A stretch of DNA of 64,000 nt from Halalkalibacter oceani (GCF_023715705.1 NZ_JAMBOS010000007.1:124001-188000); one strand, 5' to 3'. Shown: positions 51,175 to 60,790, counted from the first letter of the stretch. The notes: a model not told the origin generated them from the sequence alone. A program made the numbers and translations.

Positions 51175-51594
51175 TCACTGACAATTTCTAATCAGTTCAA
51201 TTTCTTTTAATGTTTTGCCGTGGAGCCTAAACGCCGTTCTTACTTCAAAACTTAATTCCCGAGCCACCTCTTCCCATGTCTTGCCGTTGATATACCGCAT
51301 CTCCAGCAGCAGCTGACAGGTGGGGTCATCCACTTGGCTGATGGTTTCCATGATTTCAGCTTTTAAATCTACCAACCTGTCAATGTCCTCGTTGATTTCT
51401 TTTTCCAAATCCACAATCTTTGCGATGGTGTTTTCCATATGGCTTTTTGTGATATTACCCCCGGAGACCTTTTCTTCTGTCAGGTTGGCATTGACTTTCA
51501 TAGCCAGTGTCCTCAGTGTTTCTAATTGTTCCATCTTGCTGTTGATTCTTTGATCAAGCCACAGGGCTTGAGATAAATATTCTTTGGCGTTCAT
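51175..51594 (-). CDS. ArpU-like / DUF1492 phage regulator
   Basis: The ~139-residue protein begins MNAKEYLSQALWLDQRINSKMEQLETLRTLAMK and ends with a sigma-70 region 4-like segment (QLLLEMRYINGKTWEEVARELSFEVRTAFRLHGKTL). DUF1492/ArpU proteins are late-gene activators in Firmicute prophages, so it may drive the packaging/structural operon downstream. ATG 51594 has GGAGGTGG upstream. Confidence 0.8.
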   Translation of the reverse strand: MNAKEYLSQALWLDQRINSKMEQLETLRTLAMKVNANLTEEKVSGGNITKSHMENTIAKIVDLEKEINEDIDRLVDLKAEIMETISQVDDPTCQLLLEMRYINGKTWEEVARELSFEVRTAFRLHGKTLKEIELIRNCQ

Positions 51595-51595
51595 G

Positions 51596-51799
51596 TTACT
51601 CCACCTCCAATTGACCACCGTAGTAGGTTTTAATAATGTCATCCCTTTGATCTGCATCAAGAGTGTAAATCCGCGCCAGTGCCTTTTTTTGATCCAATCG
51701 ATATTGAACTTTGCTTTTATAGAAACTGCAGCCTTCACACTGTTTTACTTTCAAGGCTGTGCAGCTGTTTCGTTTGTATGCAAAACAATCCTCCATCAT
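51596..51799 (-). CDS. Small Cys-rich phage protein
   Basis: The 67-residue protein starts MMEDCFAYKRNSCTALKVKQCEGCSFYK and shows four or five Cys in CxxxxxxxC-CxxC order, then ARIYTLDADQRDDIIKTYYGG. Similar proteins occur between SNF2 helicase and DUF1492 genes in Firmicute prophages (memory of synteny). ATG overlaps the helicase stop (TGATG). Likely zinc-binding. Function unknown. Confidence 0.7.
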   Translation of the reverse strand: MMEDCFAYKRNSCTALKVKQCEGCSFYKSKVQYRLDQKKALARIYTLDADQRDDIIKTYYGGQLEVE

Positions 51800-53163
51800 C
51801 AGCCCACCTCCCGGTCTATGTTTTTTATCCTGGCCTTCACCGCTGCAATCAGGGCGGTTTGGGTTTGATCTTTTCTTTTAAGTGAACGCATCACATCTTC
51901 ATCAATGGTACCTTTGGTAATGATATGATGAATAACAACGGTATTCTTTTGCCCCTGCCGCCACAGCCGGGCATTGGTTTGCTGGTAAAGTTCTAAACTC
52001 CAAGTAAGACCGAACCAGACAAGGGTTGAACCCCCGGACTGTAAGTTCAAACCATGTCCTGCTGATGCAGGATGAATGACCGCAACTGGAATTTCGCCAT
52101 TATTCCATCTCTTGATAGAACTGGTGCTATCCAGTTTCTCCGCTGGAAAACGGTTTAAGATCCTCTCTAGGTCATGCTTAAACCAATACGCCACCAGTAC
52201 CGGTTTGCCATTGGCGGCTTCAATTAAATCCTCCAAGACGTCAAGCTTTTTATCATGGATCTTTACTACTGCACCGCCATCATCATAAACTGCACCATTT
52301 GCCATTTGTAAAAGCTTATTTGATAAAGCTGCTGCATTGGTTGCTGTGATTTCTTCATCTTTCACTCTAGCGATTAAATCCTTTTTCATAGTCTCTATTA
52401 TTTTCATTTCCTTTTCTGAAAGCTTAACTTCCACTTCATTTATGACAAGATCTGGTAGTTTAAGATATTCAGAACTCTTCATGCTGATGGTGATATCTGA
52501 AATGTTTTTATAAATGGCTTCTTCTGCTCCGGGTTTTGGCTTATAGGAAAATATGATCTGCTGGTTTCGTTTGTCCGGCAGGAAATATTCCTCTCTGTAT
52601 CTACCGATAAATCTTCCCAGCCTTTGACCTAAATCAAGGAGCCTGAACTCAGCCCATAAATCCATAAGACCGTTACTTGCCGGGGTGCCGGTTAGCCCAA
52701 CGATCCTATTAACCTTGGGTCTTACTTTCATCAGGCTTTTAAACCGTTTAGCCCGGTGGGACTTAAATGAAGATAATTCATCAATGACCACCATATCAAA
52801 ATCAAAGGGGATACCGCTTTTAGAAATAAGCCATTCTACATTTTCTCTGTTGATGATATAAACTTGGGCTTTATTCATTAAAGCTACTTTCCTTTGGGTT
52901 TCCGTCCCCACAGCCACTGCATATTTAAGTCCTTTAAGGTGATCCCATTTTTCTATTTCAGCCGGCCAAGTATCTCTGGCAACTCTTAAGGGAGCTATGA
53001 CTAGAACCTTACGGACTAAAAAGCTGTCCAGTGTTAAGTCAAAGATGGCAGTTAGTGCAATCAGCGTTTTACCCAAACCGCAATCTAAAAATAATGCTGC
53101 TATCGGGTGGTTTAGTAGGTAGTCCACTGAGTATTTTTGGTATTCATGAAAATCACATATCAC
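51799..53163 (-). CDS. SNF2-family DNA helicase/translocase
   Basis: The ~454-residue phage SNF2-like superfamily 2 helicase has Walker A DCGLGKTLIALTA (~30), motif II VIDELSSF (a DELS variant of DEAH), motif III LTGTPASNGLMDLWAEF and motifs V/VI LTWSLELYQQTNARLWRQGQKNTV. Such helicases lie near DNA polymerase and primase genes and remodel replicating phage DNA. A GTG with GGAGG at 53163 is the best start. Confidence 0.9.
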   Translation of the reverse strand: MICDFHEYQKYSVDYLLNHPIAALFLDCGLGKTLIALTAIFDLTLDSFLVRKVLVIAPLRVARDTWPAEIEKWDHLKGLKYAVAVGTETQRKVALMNKAQVYIINRENVEWLISKSGIPFDFDMVVIDELSSFKSHRAKRFKSLMKVRPKVNRIVGLTGTPASNGLMDLWAEFRLLDLGQRLGRFIGRYREEYFLPDKRNQQIIFSYKPKPGAEEAIYKNISDITISMKSSEYLKLPDLVINEVEVKLSEKEMKIIETMKKDLIARVKDEEITATNAAALSNKLLQMANGAVYDDGGAVVKIHDKKLDVLEDLIEAANGKPVLVAYWFKHDLERILNRFPAEKLDSTSSIKRWNNGEIPVAVIHPASAGHGLNLQSGGSTLVWFGLTWSLELYQQTNARLWRQGQKNTVVIHHIITKGTIDEDVMRSLKRKDQTQTALIAAVKARIKNIDREVG

Positions 53164-53449
53164 TGCCATCACCTCCTATTAAGGCCTTCATTATCTTTTC
53201 AATCTCTTCTATCTCATCGAGGCAAAACACCAAAAACCCTAGTTTTTCTAACTGTCTTTTTCGCTTTTCCTGCAAAGGTCTTAATCTCTTGCCCGGTGCT
53301 TTAACTTCCACAAAGGCAATCTTTCCTTTTGGCAATAACACCAAACGATCAGGCATTCCATCAAAGTTGGGACAGGTAAGTTTTGGTGCAATTCCTCCAA
53401 TTTCTTTGACTGCCTGCACTAGTTTTTTTTCTAGATATTTTTCAAGCAT
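53153..53449 (-). CDS. VRR-NUC domain nuclease
   Basis: The 98-residue stand-alone VRR-NUC protein has the PD-(D/E)XK-type core: GGIAPKLTCPNFDGMPDRLVLLPKGKIAFVEVKAPGKRLRPLQEKRKRQLEKLGF. The MPDR and FVEVKA active-site residues are all present. It is a structure-selective nuclease typical of this replication cassette and overlaps the helicase start. Probably tetrameric as in other phage versions. Confidence 0.92.
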   Translation of the reverse strand: MLEKYLEKKLVQAVKEIGGIAPKLTCPNFDGMPDRLVLLPKGKIAFVEVKAPGKRLRPLQEKRKRQLEKLGFLVFCLDEIEEIEKIMKALIGGDGSDM

Positions 53450-53480
53450 CTCCTACCTCCTTAGCGTCAGCGATAACTAG

Positions 53481-53578
53481 GTGTGCAGGTCGTGCAAGTC
53501 ATCTATATAACTTTATATACAGTCTATTTTTTTAAGCCTTAAGAAAGGTTTATATATAGACCTTCACGACCTGCACAC
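53481..53578. repeat. Long-range inverted repeat between primase and nuclease genes
   Basis: GTGTGCAGGTCGTG (53481-53494) and its exact complement (53565-53578) flank 70 bp of AT-rich sequence. Similarity extends to ~28 bp with a few differences. It may be a hairpin or a binding array such as a replication origin. Confidence 0.5.
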
Positions 53579-53592
53579 TTAAGGCAATAAAG

Positions 53593-55836
53593 CTATTCAA
53601 GAAATTCTGACTTAAGCCTTAAACCCTTGATAATTACACCTTTGCGAGTTTTTTGTCTTGTAAACTCTGCCAATTCCAGTGCCGTGTAGAAATCTGCTGT
53701 GCTTCTCGTGTATTCACCGGTTCTAATGCAAAAGGCACGATATTCTTCATATACTTCACCGGATTTTGCAGTAAATTCTTCCCCAAGCTCGCAGCACTCA
53801 TTAAGGAAATGAGCCAACCAATCATTATTTTCTTTATAGGCAGCTATGGCATCTTTGACTTTTTGTGGGGGGTCTATCTGGTACTCATCCTCTATTACTC
53901 TTTTCGCACCCTCGATTATCCAGGCGAGGATAGCACCTCCCGCCTTCTCAAAAAGATAGTCCCCATAATTTTTAATATCCTGTTTGCCTTCAATCTTTGC
54001 TGCAAAGGGAATAACAATGAGCCTTCTCCAGGTGCCCTTATCAATGGCACCCACCTTAGGCAGATGATTGGTGTATAAAACCAAGGTATGGCTTGGAATA
54101 TAGCTAAAGGGATCTTTATATTTTTTCTCTGCATATATTTCATCAGTGGAGCAAAGCTGTTTAATATTGGAGGTATTAAGCCGCATGCCTTCTTCCATTT
54201 CTGCAGCAATAAGCAGCCTTTTACCCTTTGCTTCAGCCAGCTCTGGTTTAACATTCCTCCTGCAGCCCACTGTCAGCATATCCGCCGAGATATTACCGCT
54301 ATAGGTACCAAGAACTCTTGAGATCGCGTTCCAAAAAGTCGATTTACCATTACGACCTTCTCCATAGGCAATGATTAAAGCTTCCACATAAACCTTGCCA
54401 ATGGCTGCAAGTCCCACTATTTTTTGCACATAATCAATTAAATCTTTATCTTTTAAGAAGAAAGTATCTAGCGCATCCCCCCACTTATCCAAACCCCCAT
54501 CACTGGGTTCTACGGCAGTTTCTTTAGTAATGAAGTGACTAGAATCATGCTCCACTTTAGTGCCCAGCCTTAAATCATAAGTAGCTTTTGGTGTGTTTAA
54601 TAGAAATTCATCCGTATCAAGATCAGTTTGTTTTATCTCAAGCATTGGCTGGGCTTCTCTTAAGGATGATGCTATATACTTTGAGTCCCTGCGTTTAATG
54701 GCATAATTCCTATAGGTATTGGCAGCTTCAAACATATTAAAGGCGAGGGATTGCTGTTTATTAAAAGCACTTGCTGCTTTCTTTGCTCCCATTGTTGCCA
54801 AAAGCTCAGTTGCACCGTTTTTTACCATCTCCGCCATGGCTTTTTTCATTTCAGCTTCTGCTTCTTCCAGTTGTCTGGTGGTAAGCTCCTGGGCTATTGC
54901 TTGAGCCTTTGGTTTTGACTCTTCCCAAAAGCTGCCATTATAGACGATGAAATCTGTAGCAGGGGAGTACCTGAGTTTCTTTTCATACTCCCTTGCTAAA
55001 ACAACTGCCTGCCCAACATCGGAAAAATCAGCAGGCTTTAATGGGCTATTAGAGTTGTAGACCTCTGGTGGGATATACCCGGTTTGTTTAGCTACCTTTT
55101 TTCCAAAGCTTACCGCACTGTTCCAGATAAGTTTTAACTCACTTTCGTCGAGTGGTGGACTACATTTTTCTGCTTGTTTTAGAAACTGGGAGTAAGCTTC
55201 TGCGGTATTGCCAAATCGCTTTATAATTCTTCCGGCATAGTGGGACATGGTACTGTTTCGTTTTCCTTCCGGTATTTCTTCTAAAGCTTTATCCCAGTCA
55301 GCGAATCTTGTATCTTCTAAAAGCTCTTTAATACTCACGCTGCCTTCAAAAAACTCCACTTCTTCATTGTCTGTACCGAAAATAAACCTGGCGCTATCGA
55401 GGGCATTTGTATCAAAGAAGGGAAAGTTTGATGCAATCTCCTGTTTTAGCTTTGTATATTCATCCCGGCTAGAAGTTTCAGGAATCATAAAATATACATG
55501 AAACCTGGGTCTTGGTGATTTACTCCCCTTTTGCTTCATATGGTTTCTGCTATAAGATATGGCGTATGCAACCCTTGGAAAAGCCATAGCAACATCTAGG
55601 GAACTCACCCAATCCCCCGGATCATCTGAATGGTCATTATCACAATCAAGGACGATATTATCCGCTTTTATAAAATTGGCATTGCTTCTGTAGTTGTCTT
55701 TATACTTTGCACTTACATGGTCAAATTTGATTGCTTCTATAAATGAGCTTTTATCTTTAATGACTGCCTTCTTAGGATAAAGGCAGTTTGAGAGATTCCC
55801 TTTATAGTCAGCTGTATACAGGGTAAATTTCATCAT
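53593..55836 (-). CDS. D5-like phage primase-helicase
   Basis: The ~747-residue protein has an N-terminal archaeal-eukaryotic-like primase domain (~50-190: ADNIVLDCDNDHSDDPGDW, HVYFMIP, PRFH) and a D5_N/helicase domain with Walker A GEGRNGKSTFWNAIS (~505), Walker B-like and GTWRRL sensor residues (~590-605). It primes and unwinds phage DNA and stands in for a separate DnaG/DnaB. ATG 55836 has GGAGGTGAG upstream. It overlaps nothing but follows the antirepressor gene by a few bases. Confidence 0.9.
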   Translation of the reverse strand: MMKFTLYTADYKGNLSNCLYPKKAVIKDKSSFIEAIKFDHVSAKYKDNYRSNANFIKADNIVLDCDNDHSDDPGDWVSSLDVAMAFPRVAYAISYSRNHMKQKGSKSPRPRFHVYFMIPETSSRDEYTKLKQEIASNFPFFDTNALDSARFIFGTDNEEVEFFEGSVSIKELLEDTRFADWDKALEEIPEGKRNSTMSHYAGRIIKRFGNTAEAYSQFLKQAEKCSPPLDESELKLIWNSAVSFGKKVAKQTGYIPPEVYNSNSPLKPADFSDVGQAVVLAREYEKKLRYSPATDFIVYNGSFWEESKPKAQAIAQELTTRQLEEAEAEMKKAMAEMVKNGATELLATMGAKKAASAFNKQQSLAFNMFEAANTYRNYAIKRRDSKYIASSLREAQPMLEIKQTDLDTDEFLLNTPKATYDLRLGTKVEHDSSHFITKETAVEPSDGGLDKWGDALDTFFLKDKDLIDYVQKIVGLAAIGKVYVEALIIAYGEGRNGKSTFWNAISRVLGTYSGNISADMLTVGCRRNVKPELAEAKGKRLLIAAEMEEGMRLNTSNIKQLCSTDEIYAEKKYKDPFSYIPSHTLVLYTNHLPKVGAIDKGTWRRLIVIPFAAKIEGKQDIKNYGDYLFEKAGGAILAWIIEGAKRVIEDEYQIDPPQKVKDAIAAYKENNDWLAHFLNECCELGEEFTAKSGEVYEEYRAFCIRTGEYTRSTADFYTALELAEFTRQKTRKGVIIKGLRLKSEFLE

Positions 55837-55843
55837 TAGTCTC

Positions 55844-56662
55844 TCACCTCCGTTCAATCAGTGGCAAAATGTCATGATCCTTCAGAAGCTCATAAATAAA
55901 CAAACGCCCTTTCTGAGTCCAGTAGGTATGAACCTTTGAATGCATCGTTCCATCGTTTCCGAGATAGCTATGTGTCTTGGTTACGGTGTAACCATGCCGG
56001 GCATATTTCTGATACAGGAGCCAGATTTTTCCCTGGCGGAACTGAACGCCGATACCATGAAGATATTTATTAAGCCAGCGACCGGACTTCCCATAATCCT
56101 TAGCAATTGTTGTGATAGCCACCGCATCCTTGCAATTAAGCACCACATCGTAATAACTGGCTTTTGGTTTCATCTCGGCAATCTGTTGTTCCTGAATACT
56201 GATGGCGGCCGCTAGCTTCGCATTTTTTTCACGTTCGGCTTTAAGCCCCTGTAATGCCTTAATCCATAGATCGGGATTAGTAAGCAATTCGTCTGCGGCA
56301 TATAACCCATGCTTTCGAATAGAAGGAAGAACCTCGTGGGTTACCCAACGCTTGAACTTCTTCAGTTTTCGTTCTCTCTCTGAAATATACTGATCACTCA
56401 TGCCTCTTGCTTTTGATGGCTGCATGGCAAATAATAATGAATAAAGCCCCGGTTCATTGACGGTGGCTACTCGTTGCACTCCACCAGGGGTAGTCATTTG
56501 CGTATACCCCTTTTCATCATCATCGAGGGATTGCATGGCACGATTTCGATTGGTTTCCCCAAAAACATCACAGACATCTTTTGCAACCCACCAAATTTCA
56601 CCGTCTTTTTGAACGGTACGTACTTCCTTGTCTTCATAGTTGAAAATAGTCAATTCGTTCAT
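55844..56662 (-). CDS. Phage antirepressor (BRO-N + KilAC)
   Basis: The 272-residue protein has an N-terminal BRO domain (NYEDKEVRTVQKDGEIWWVAKDVCDVFGETNRNRAMQSLDDDEKG, ~5-105) and a C-terminal KilAC domain (~165-270: IAKDYGKSGRWLNKYLHGIGVQFRQGKIWLLYQKYARHGYTVTKTHSY). Such proteins lift repression during induction. The gene is cotranscribed with primase. A repeat-like segment at 56701-56745 precedes it. Confidence 0.9.
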   Translation of the reverse strand: MNELTIFNYEDKEVRTVQKDGEIWWVAKDVCDVFGETNRNRAMQSLDDDEKGYTQMTTPGGVQRVATVNEPGLYSLLFAMQPSKARGMSDQYISERERKLKKFKRWVTHEVLPSIRKHGLYAADELLTNPDLWIKALQGLKAEREKNAKLAAAISIQEQQIAEMKPKASYYDVVLNCKDAVAITTIAKDYGKSGRWLNKYLHGIGVQFRQGKIWLLYQKYARHGYTVTKTHSYLGNDGTMHSKVHTYWTQKGRLFIYELLKDHDILPLIERR

Positions 56663-56700
56663 CTTAAACCTCCAGCATACAGTTGTAGAGCAATAAAACT

Positions 56701-56745
56701 TGCCCTCACCTATAAGCGAAGAAAAAGAGGGTTTCGAACCCCCTC
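56701..56745 (-). repeat. 45-bp early-region motif, copy 1
   Basis: This intergenic segment shares TGCCC(C)TCACCTATA-GCGAA and a GTT(Y)CGAACCCC(C)CTC block with the segment at 61025-61069. On the minus strand it lies shortly upstream of the antirepressor start. Confidence 0.5.
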
Positions 56746-56748
56746 ATG
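56727..56748 (-). terminator. Hairpin after DNA polymerase gene
   Basis: On the minus strand GAGGGGGTTCGAAACCCTC folds (GAGGG-GTT / AAC-CCTC), followed by TTTTTC. It may reduce transcription into the antirepressor gene. Confidence 0.5.
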
Positions 56749-58683
56749 TTAATCTTTTTTATAAAATTCACTTTCAAAGCCATCGGCACGAAGTACAAGG
56801 TCTTCTGCCCAAGACGGTGACTGGCTCATAAGAGCACAGATTTCTTCTACTTTTGTTTCAAATGGTGCTTCTACAACCACTTCATCGTGGACATGCATAA
56901 CAATTTTATGACCTGCTTTATCTATAATTCTCATGGCAAAGCAAAGGAGATCCCTTGATATGGCCTGGACTATGTTTTCCACAATTTTAGGACCATAACT
57001 TTCAATGCGCTCCCATTTTTTTGTAGCCCCAATCCCTTCATACGTTAGTCCTTCTTTACCGAATTTGTTTAACAGAATTTTTGGTTTTACATAAGCCAAT
57101 TTTCTCTCTGATGGTAAGCTTATAAAAAGCATACCGCTTTGGTATTCAAAAGTAATACCATGAGTCTTTGCCCTGCTTCTTTCTTTAATAGCTTTAATCG
57201 CAGCATGATCTACAGCCCACCATAGCTTTACTATATTGGGGTTTGCTTCTCGCCAAGTGTAAACCAAGGGCTTTAATTCATCTTCGGTAAGCCCCATATC
57301 CAAAGCTCCCATCGCTGTTAAAGCTCCGACAGAGCCGCCGTAGCCAAGAGCCAGTTCTGCAATTTTTCCTTTCTGCCGAAGAGGACTTCCTTTAGTTATT
57401 TTTTCTATAGGTACATTAAACATCTGAGAGGCTGATGCTTCATAGATTTTCCCATGAGTAGCAAAGACTTCATTTCTCCAAACCTCCCCAGCAAGCCAAG
57501 CAATGACTCTGGCTTCAATGGCACTAAAGTCTGCAATGATAAACTTATGGTCTTTACTTGGTATAAAGGCAGTTCTGATTAACTGGGATAACACTCCCGG
57601 CACAGAGCTATATAAAAGTTCTAATGTATCAAACTGACCGGCTCTTACTAAACTCCTTGCTTCCTTTAAATCCGGCAGGTGATTTTGCGGCAGGTTCTGC
57701 ACCTGAATAAGCCTGCCTGCAAAGCGACCTGTTCTGTTAGCCCCGTAAAACTGAATCAAACCTCTGGCTCTTTTATCTTTACCTACGGCATTTTCCATAG
57801 CGGTGTATTTCTTTACGCTGGACTTAGCTAATAGTTGACGCAACTTTAGTATTTTACTTAAATTATCCGGGGCATCTTCTAATAATGCCTTTACTGATGC
57901 CTTATTTAGGCTTTCTGTTTCAATTCCATTCTCTAAAAGCCAGCCTTTCATCTGGGCTACTGAATTAGGATTTTCTAAGCCGGTCAGCTCTTTTAGCCTA
58001 GTGATGGTTTCTTCCCTTACTTTTGCATCACAATAAATAGCTTGGTGCATTAGCTCTAAATCAAGCTCAATACCCCGGTCGTTTATCCTTTGGTCTAAGA
58101 TAAAGTTCTCCCATTCAGCTTCCGGCAGGGGAAATTTCTTCAACTTTTCCTGTATGGCGATTTCTACTTCAACGTCCCGAAGGTTATATGCTTTAAAACT
58201 TTCCCACTTATACGGATCATGCTCCGGCAGGTTTCTGGTCCTTCCCCCATTTGCTTTGGTGGGTTTACAGGGAACAGAAAAATACCTGATAAGATCTTTA
58301 CCTTCAGCTAGCTTTTTCTTATCAGCACCTGTTACTATTGCTGCGCCTTCTAAAGACAGGGGAAGTCCAAGATAAGCCGACCAGACCATAGTACAGCGCC
58401 AGGACTCCGGTTTTAAATAGACGCCAAGGTATCTGGATAGGCAAATCCGTTCAAATTGAGCATTAAAAGCCCATTTAATTATTTTAGAATCAATTAAAGC
58501 ATTTATAATTTCTTCCGGCAGCTTTTCACCATTAGCCAAATCAACAACTTGAACCTCGCCACCATCAACTGAGTAGGCAAAGAGGAGTATTTCAAAATCT
58601 GCCGCTTCTACATAACGGTAAACACCGGATTTAGCAAGGTTTTCACTACTAAAGGTTTCTATATCAATTTCTAATGTTACCAT
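56749..58683 (-). CDS. Phage DNA polymerase, family A
   Basis: The 644-residue protein has an N-terminal 3'-5' exonuclease (EIDIETFSSENLAKSG, with D-x-E) and a family A polymerase domain with motif A IADFSAIEARVIAWLAGE (~380), motif B RQKGKIAELALGYGG (~440) and motif C MHVHDEVVVEAP (~608). It is the phage replicase of the D5-primase/SNF2 cassette. The start is ATG 58683. A GGAGAGGAG lies upstream. Confidence 0.95.
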   Translation of the reverse strand: MVTLEIDIETFSSENLAKSGVYRYVEAADFEILLFAYSVDGGEVQVVDLANGEKLPEEIINALIDSKIIKWAFNAQFERICLSRYLGVYLKPESWRCTMVWSAYLGLPLSLEGAAIVTGADKKKLAEGKDLIRYFSVPCKPTKANGGRTRNLPEHDPYKWESFKAYNLRDVEVEIAIQEKLKKFPLPEAEWENFILDQRINDRGIELDLELMHQAIYCDAKVREETITRLKELTGLENPNSVAQMKGWLLENGIETESLNKASVKALLEDAPDNLSKILKLRQLLAKSSVKKYTAMENAVGKDKRARGLIQFYGANRTGRFAGRLIQVQNLPQNHLPDLKEARSLVRAGQFDTLELLYSSVPGVLSQLIRTAFIPSKDHKFIIADFSAIEARVIAWLAGEVWRNEVFATHGKIYEASASQMFNVPIEKITKGSPLRQKGKIAELALGYGGSVGALTAMGALDMGLTEDELKPLVYTWREANPNIVKLWWAVDHAAIKAIKERSRAKTHGITFEYQSGMLFISLPSERKLAYVKPKILLNKFGKEGLTYEGIGATKKWERIESYGPKIVENIVQAISRDLLCFAMRIIDKAGHKIVMHVHDEVVVEAPFETKVEEICALMSQSPSWAEDLVLRADGFESEFYKKD

Positions 58684-58753
58684 TAAATTCTCCTCTCCTT
58701 ATATAGAGATGGGGTAGCGAAGCAAAACCCCGCCACCCGGAAGTCTACTTATT

Positions 58754-59314
58754 CTAGGAAAGAAAATCTTCATCCACATCAGTGGCAAAATCATCTGCTG
58801 CACTACTCTTACCACCTAAAGGATCGCCGTCCTTAATTTTTTGGATATTTCCCAGTCCAACGGCCACACCTTTATTACCGTTTGTATTAAACGCATAAAA
58901 ATTAACGCTGACCCTGGCATACACACCTGAATAAACCTCTGAGCGATCCAATATCGGATTGATATCCTTATCTACTATTTGAGGAGCAGTTATGCTATTA
59001 GCGTTGATAAAATAACTGTTTGCATAAGCTTCGTCATTTTCTCTGTCCACATCCCCATCCCTAAGAGGAAGCTTTAATGCGGCTTTGTTTGGGATTTTAC
59101 CCCCATACCTACCTTTGCCTTCTTCTATGGCTGCATTGATTGCTTCATTGACAGCATTTAGAGTTTTCATATCGCTTTTAGGGATAATGATGCTAACACT
59201 ATACTTTTCAGCTCCACCATTGATGGATTTTGGCTCCCACACATTTGCATAAGATAGTCTGACAATTCCGGTGATGACTTTTGTAGGGTTCGTTCTTTTT
59301 GCTGTGTTTGACAT
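58754..59314 (-). CDS. DUF2815 phage protein (SSB-like)
   Basis: The 186-residue protein has the DUF2815 pattern: TKVITGIVRLSYANVWEPKSINGGAEKYSVSIIIPKSD, INAAIEEGKGRYGGKIP, LPLRDGDVDRENDEAYANSYFINANS and GVYARVSVNFYAFNTNGNKGVAVGLGNIQKI, with an acidic DDFATDVDEDFLS tail as in SSBs. It sits between polymerase and DUF2800. It probably binds single-stranded DNA in replication or recombination. ATG 59314 has GGAGG nearby. Confidence 0.9.
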   Translation of the reverse strand: MSNTAKRTNPTKVITGIVRLSYANVWEPKSINGGAEKYSVSIIIPKSDMKTLNAVNEAINAAIEEGKGRYGGKIPNKAALKLPLRDGDVDRENDEAYANSYFINANSITAPQIVDKDINPILDRSEVYSGVYARVSVNFYAFNTNGNKGVAVGLGNIQKIKDGDPLGGKSSAADDFATDVDEDFLS

Positions 59315-59318
59315 CGTA

Positions 59319-60491
59319 TTAAACCTCCATAAAATCATTTTTTGCTGATGATGTATTTATTTCTGGACGCTTGTCAGAAATAGGTACTAGCGTCGGTTTG
59401 CCCGGTGGTTTCATAACTAGCCCACCGAGTATTTCATTAAACTTGGACTTTCCCATCAATTTTTCCATTTTAGTTAAGGTGATGAGGCTTTGCTTGTATA
59501 TGTCGCGGTAACCTGCTTTCTCTGCCGCTTCTGCGACTGCATCTTCATTTGTGTATTTGCGGTTGGACCTGCCTTCAACTACTTTAAAGCCCGGCCACCG
59601 TTTTCCGTGATTAACCGCCGCATCGGTTGCATAGGCCATAATTTCATTTGCCCAGCTGGTCAAATCGCCGATAGAAGAAAGAATCTCTGCGATTTCCTCA
59701 TCGGATAGTAGTGGCGGCAAAGCAAACTCAAACGAAGCTAGTTTCATTTTTGCTTCCGCTCTTGCCCGGCATTTTACTGCTGCCCGGCAAAATTGGCACC
59801 ATTCTCCGGGATGATAGTTTCCATCGCCTACGAAGGCAAGCTCCGCCTTAGGTTTCAAGATCTCATCAGCCCACTGATACAGACTTTCCTTTGATACAGC
59901 CCATGTACTGATATTTTCACGTCGTGGTTGATAAATGGTCATTGAAACCGTATCGATGTCATAGATGCCATCAAATAGCTCTAGTGCACCAAGGGCATAA
60001 AGCTTCATTTGGGGATTGTCCTCTGAGCTGACTAAGACACCCTGACCATACTTAAAATCTATAATGTGTAGAGCCCCGTCAGCAATGATTACACAGTCCC
60101 CGGTTCCAAAGCCATCAGGCACATACTTTGAAAAATTCAATCGCTGTTCAATTAAGACAAGGGGGTCATTACAAGACTGTTTTGCCTGTTCGACGATTTC
60201 GAGTACAAACTCCACGTATCCGTCAGTGTAGGTATCCATCTCATCAGAGTCATAAGGAGAAACCGGTTTTTTTGAATGCATCTTCAACGCTTTGCGAAGT
60301 TTGTGTTCACTTAATGCATGGGCAGCCGTTCCTTCGACTGCGGCTGCACCGCTATTATCATCAAATTCCAGTTCCAATCTCGCCGACGGTGTACAATTCA
60401 TCCAGCGATGGGCTCCAGATGCAGAGAGAATCGCATGGCCCAGGCCAGCCTCTCTTGTGCCTTTGGCACAATTCACCTTCTGTTTTCTCAT
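59319..60491 (-). CDS. DUF2800 protein, Cas4/RecB-like nuclease
   Basis: The 390-residue protein has the DUF2800 pattern (LSASGAHRWMNCTPSARLE, AAVEGTAAHALSEHKLRKAL) and a RecB-type core FGTGDCVIIADGALHIIDFKYGQGV, with a C-terminal cluster (PGEWCQFCRAAVKCRARAEAKM) that would coordinate an Fe-S group. The gene is conserved with DUF2815 and PolA in Firmicute phages. It likely acts in recombination-dependent replication. Confidence 0.92.
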   Translation of the reverse strand: MRKQKVNCAKGTREAGLGHAILSASGAHRWMNCTPSARLELEFDDNSGAAAVEGTAAHALSEHKLRKALKMHSKKPVSPYDSDEMDTYTDGYVEFVLEIVEQAKQSCNDPLVLIEQRLNFSKYVPDGFGTGDCVIIADGALHIIDFKYGQGVLVSSEDNPQMKLYALGALELFDGIYDIDTVSMTIYQPRRENISTWAVSKESLYQWADEILKPKAELAFVGDGNYHPGEWCQFCRAAVKCRARAEAKMKLASFEFALPPLLSDEEIAEILSSIGDLTSWANEIMAYATDAAVNHGKRWPGFKVVEGRSNRKYTNEDAVAEAAEKAGYRDIYKQSLITLTKMEKLMGKSKFNEILGGLVMKPPGKPTLVPISDKRPEINTSSAKNDFMEV

Positions 60492-60790
60492 TTCAATTCC
60501 TCCGCATCCGCAAGAAGCGCGGCATACTTGCTAGGATCAATTTCACTGAGCTTCGATGCACCGTACTTTTGCAGTAAGGCTCGAACTTCAGCTGTAAATC
60601 CATCATGGCTCTTTTCCGCAAGTACAGCCCTTACCTCTTCCAAGCTGATTTGCTTTTCTGCTTTTACAGACTGTTGCTTTTTTGAACTTTCTTTCTCATT
60701 ACTTTCCAATAACCCAGCAATGGCTTGTACACTTTCCGAAAGATTGTTCAAATCTGTCACTACATTCAAAAGAAGTTTAACCCGACTCAA
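60488..60790 (-). CDS. Small phage protein, rrp5-like C-terminal motif
   Basis: The 100-residue protein has an N-terminal helix (VKLLLNVVTDLNNLSESVQAIAGLLE), an acidic/Lys linker and a C-terminal block (SLEEVRAVLAEKSHDGFTAEVRALLQKYGASKLSEIDPSKYAALLADAEEL) common to small phage proteins next to DUF2800 genes, sometimes named rRNA biogenesis protein rrp5-like. The name does not indicate function. It is coupled to DUF2800 by a 4-bp overlap. Confidence 0.7.
   Translation of the reverse strand: MSRVKLLLNVVTDLNNLSESVQAIAGLLESNEKESSKKQQSVKAEKQISLEEVRAVLAEKSHDGFTAEVRALLQKYGASKLSEIDPSKYAALLADAEELK

Noticed and set aside
53031-53480. Plus-strand frame opposite SNF2/VRR-NUC
   Set aside because: Shadow of two recognised minus-strand genes.
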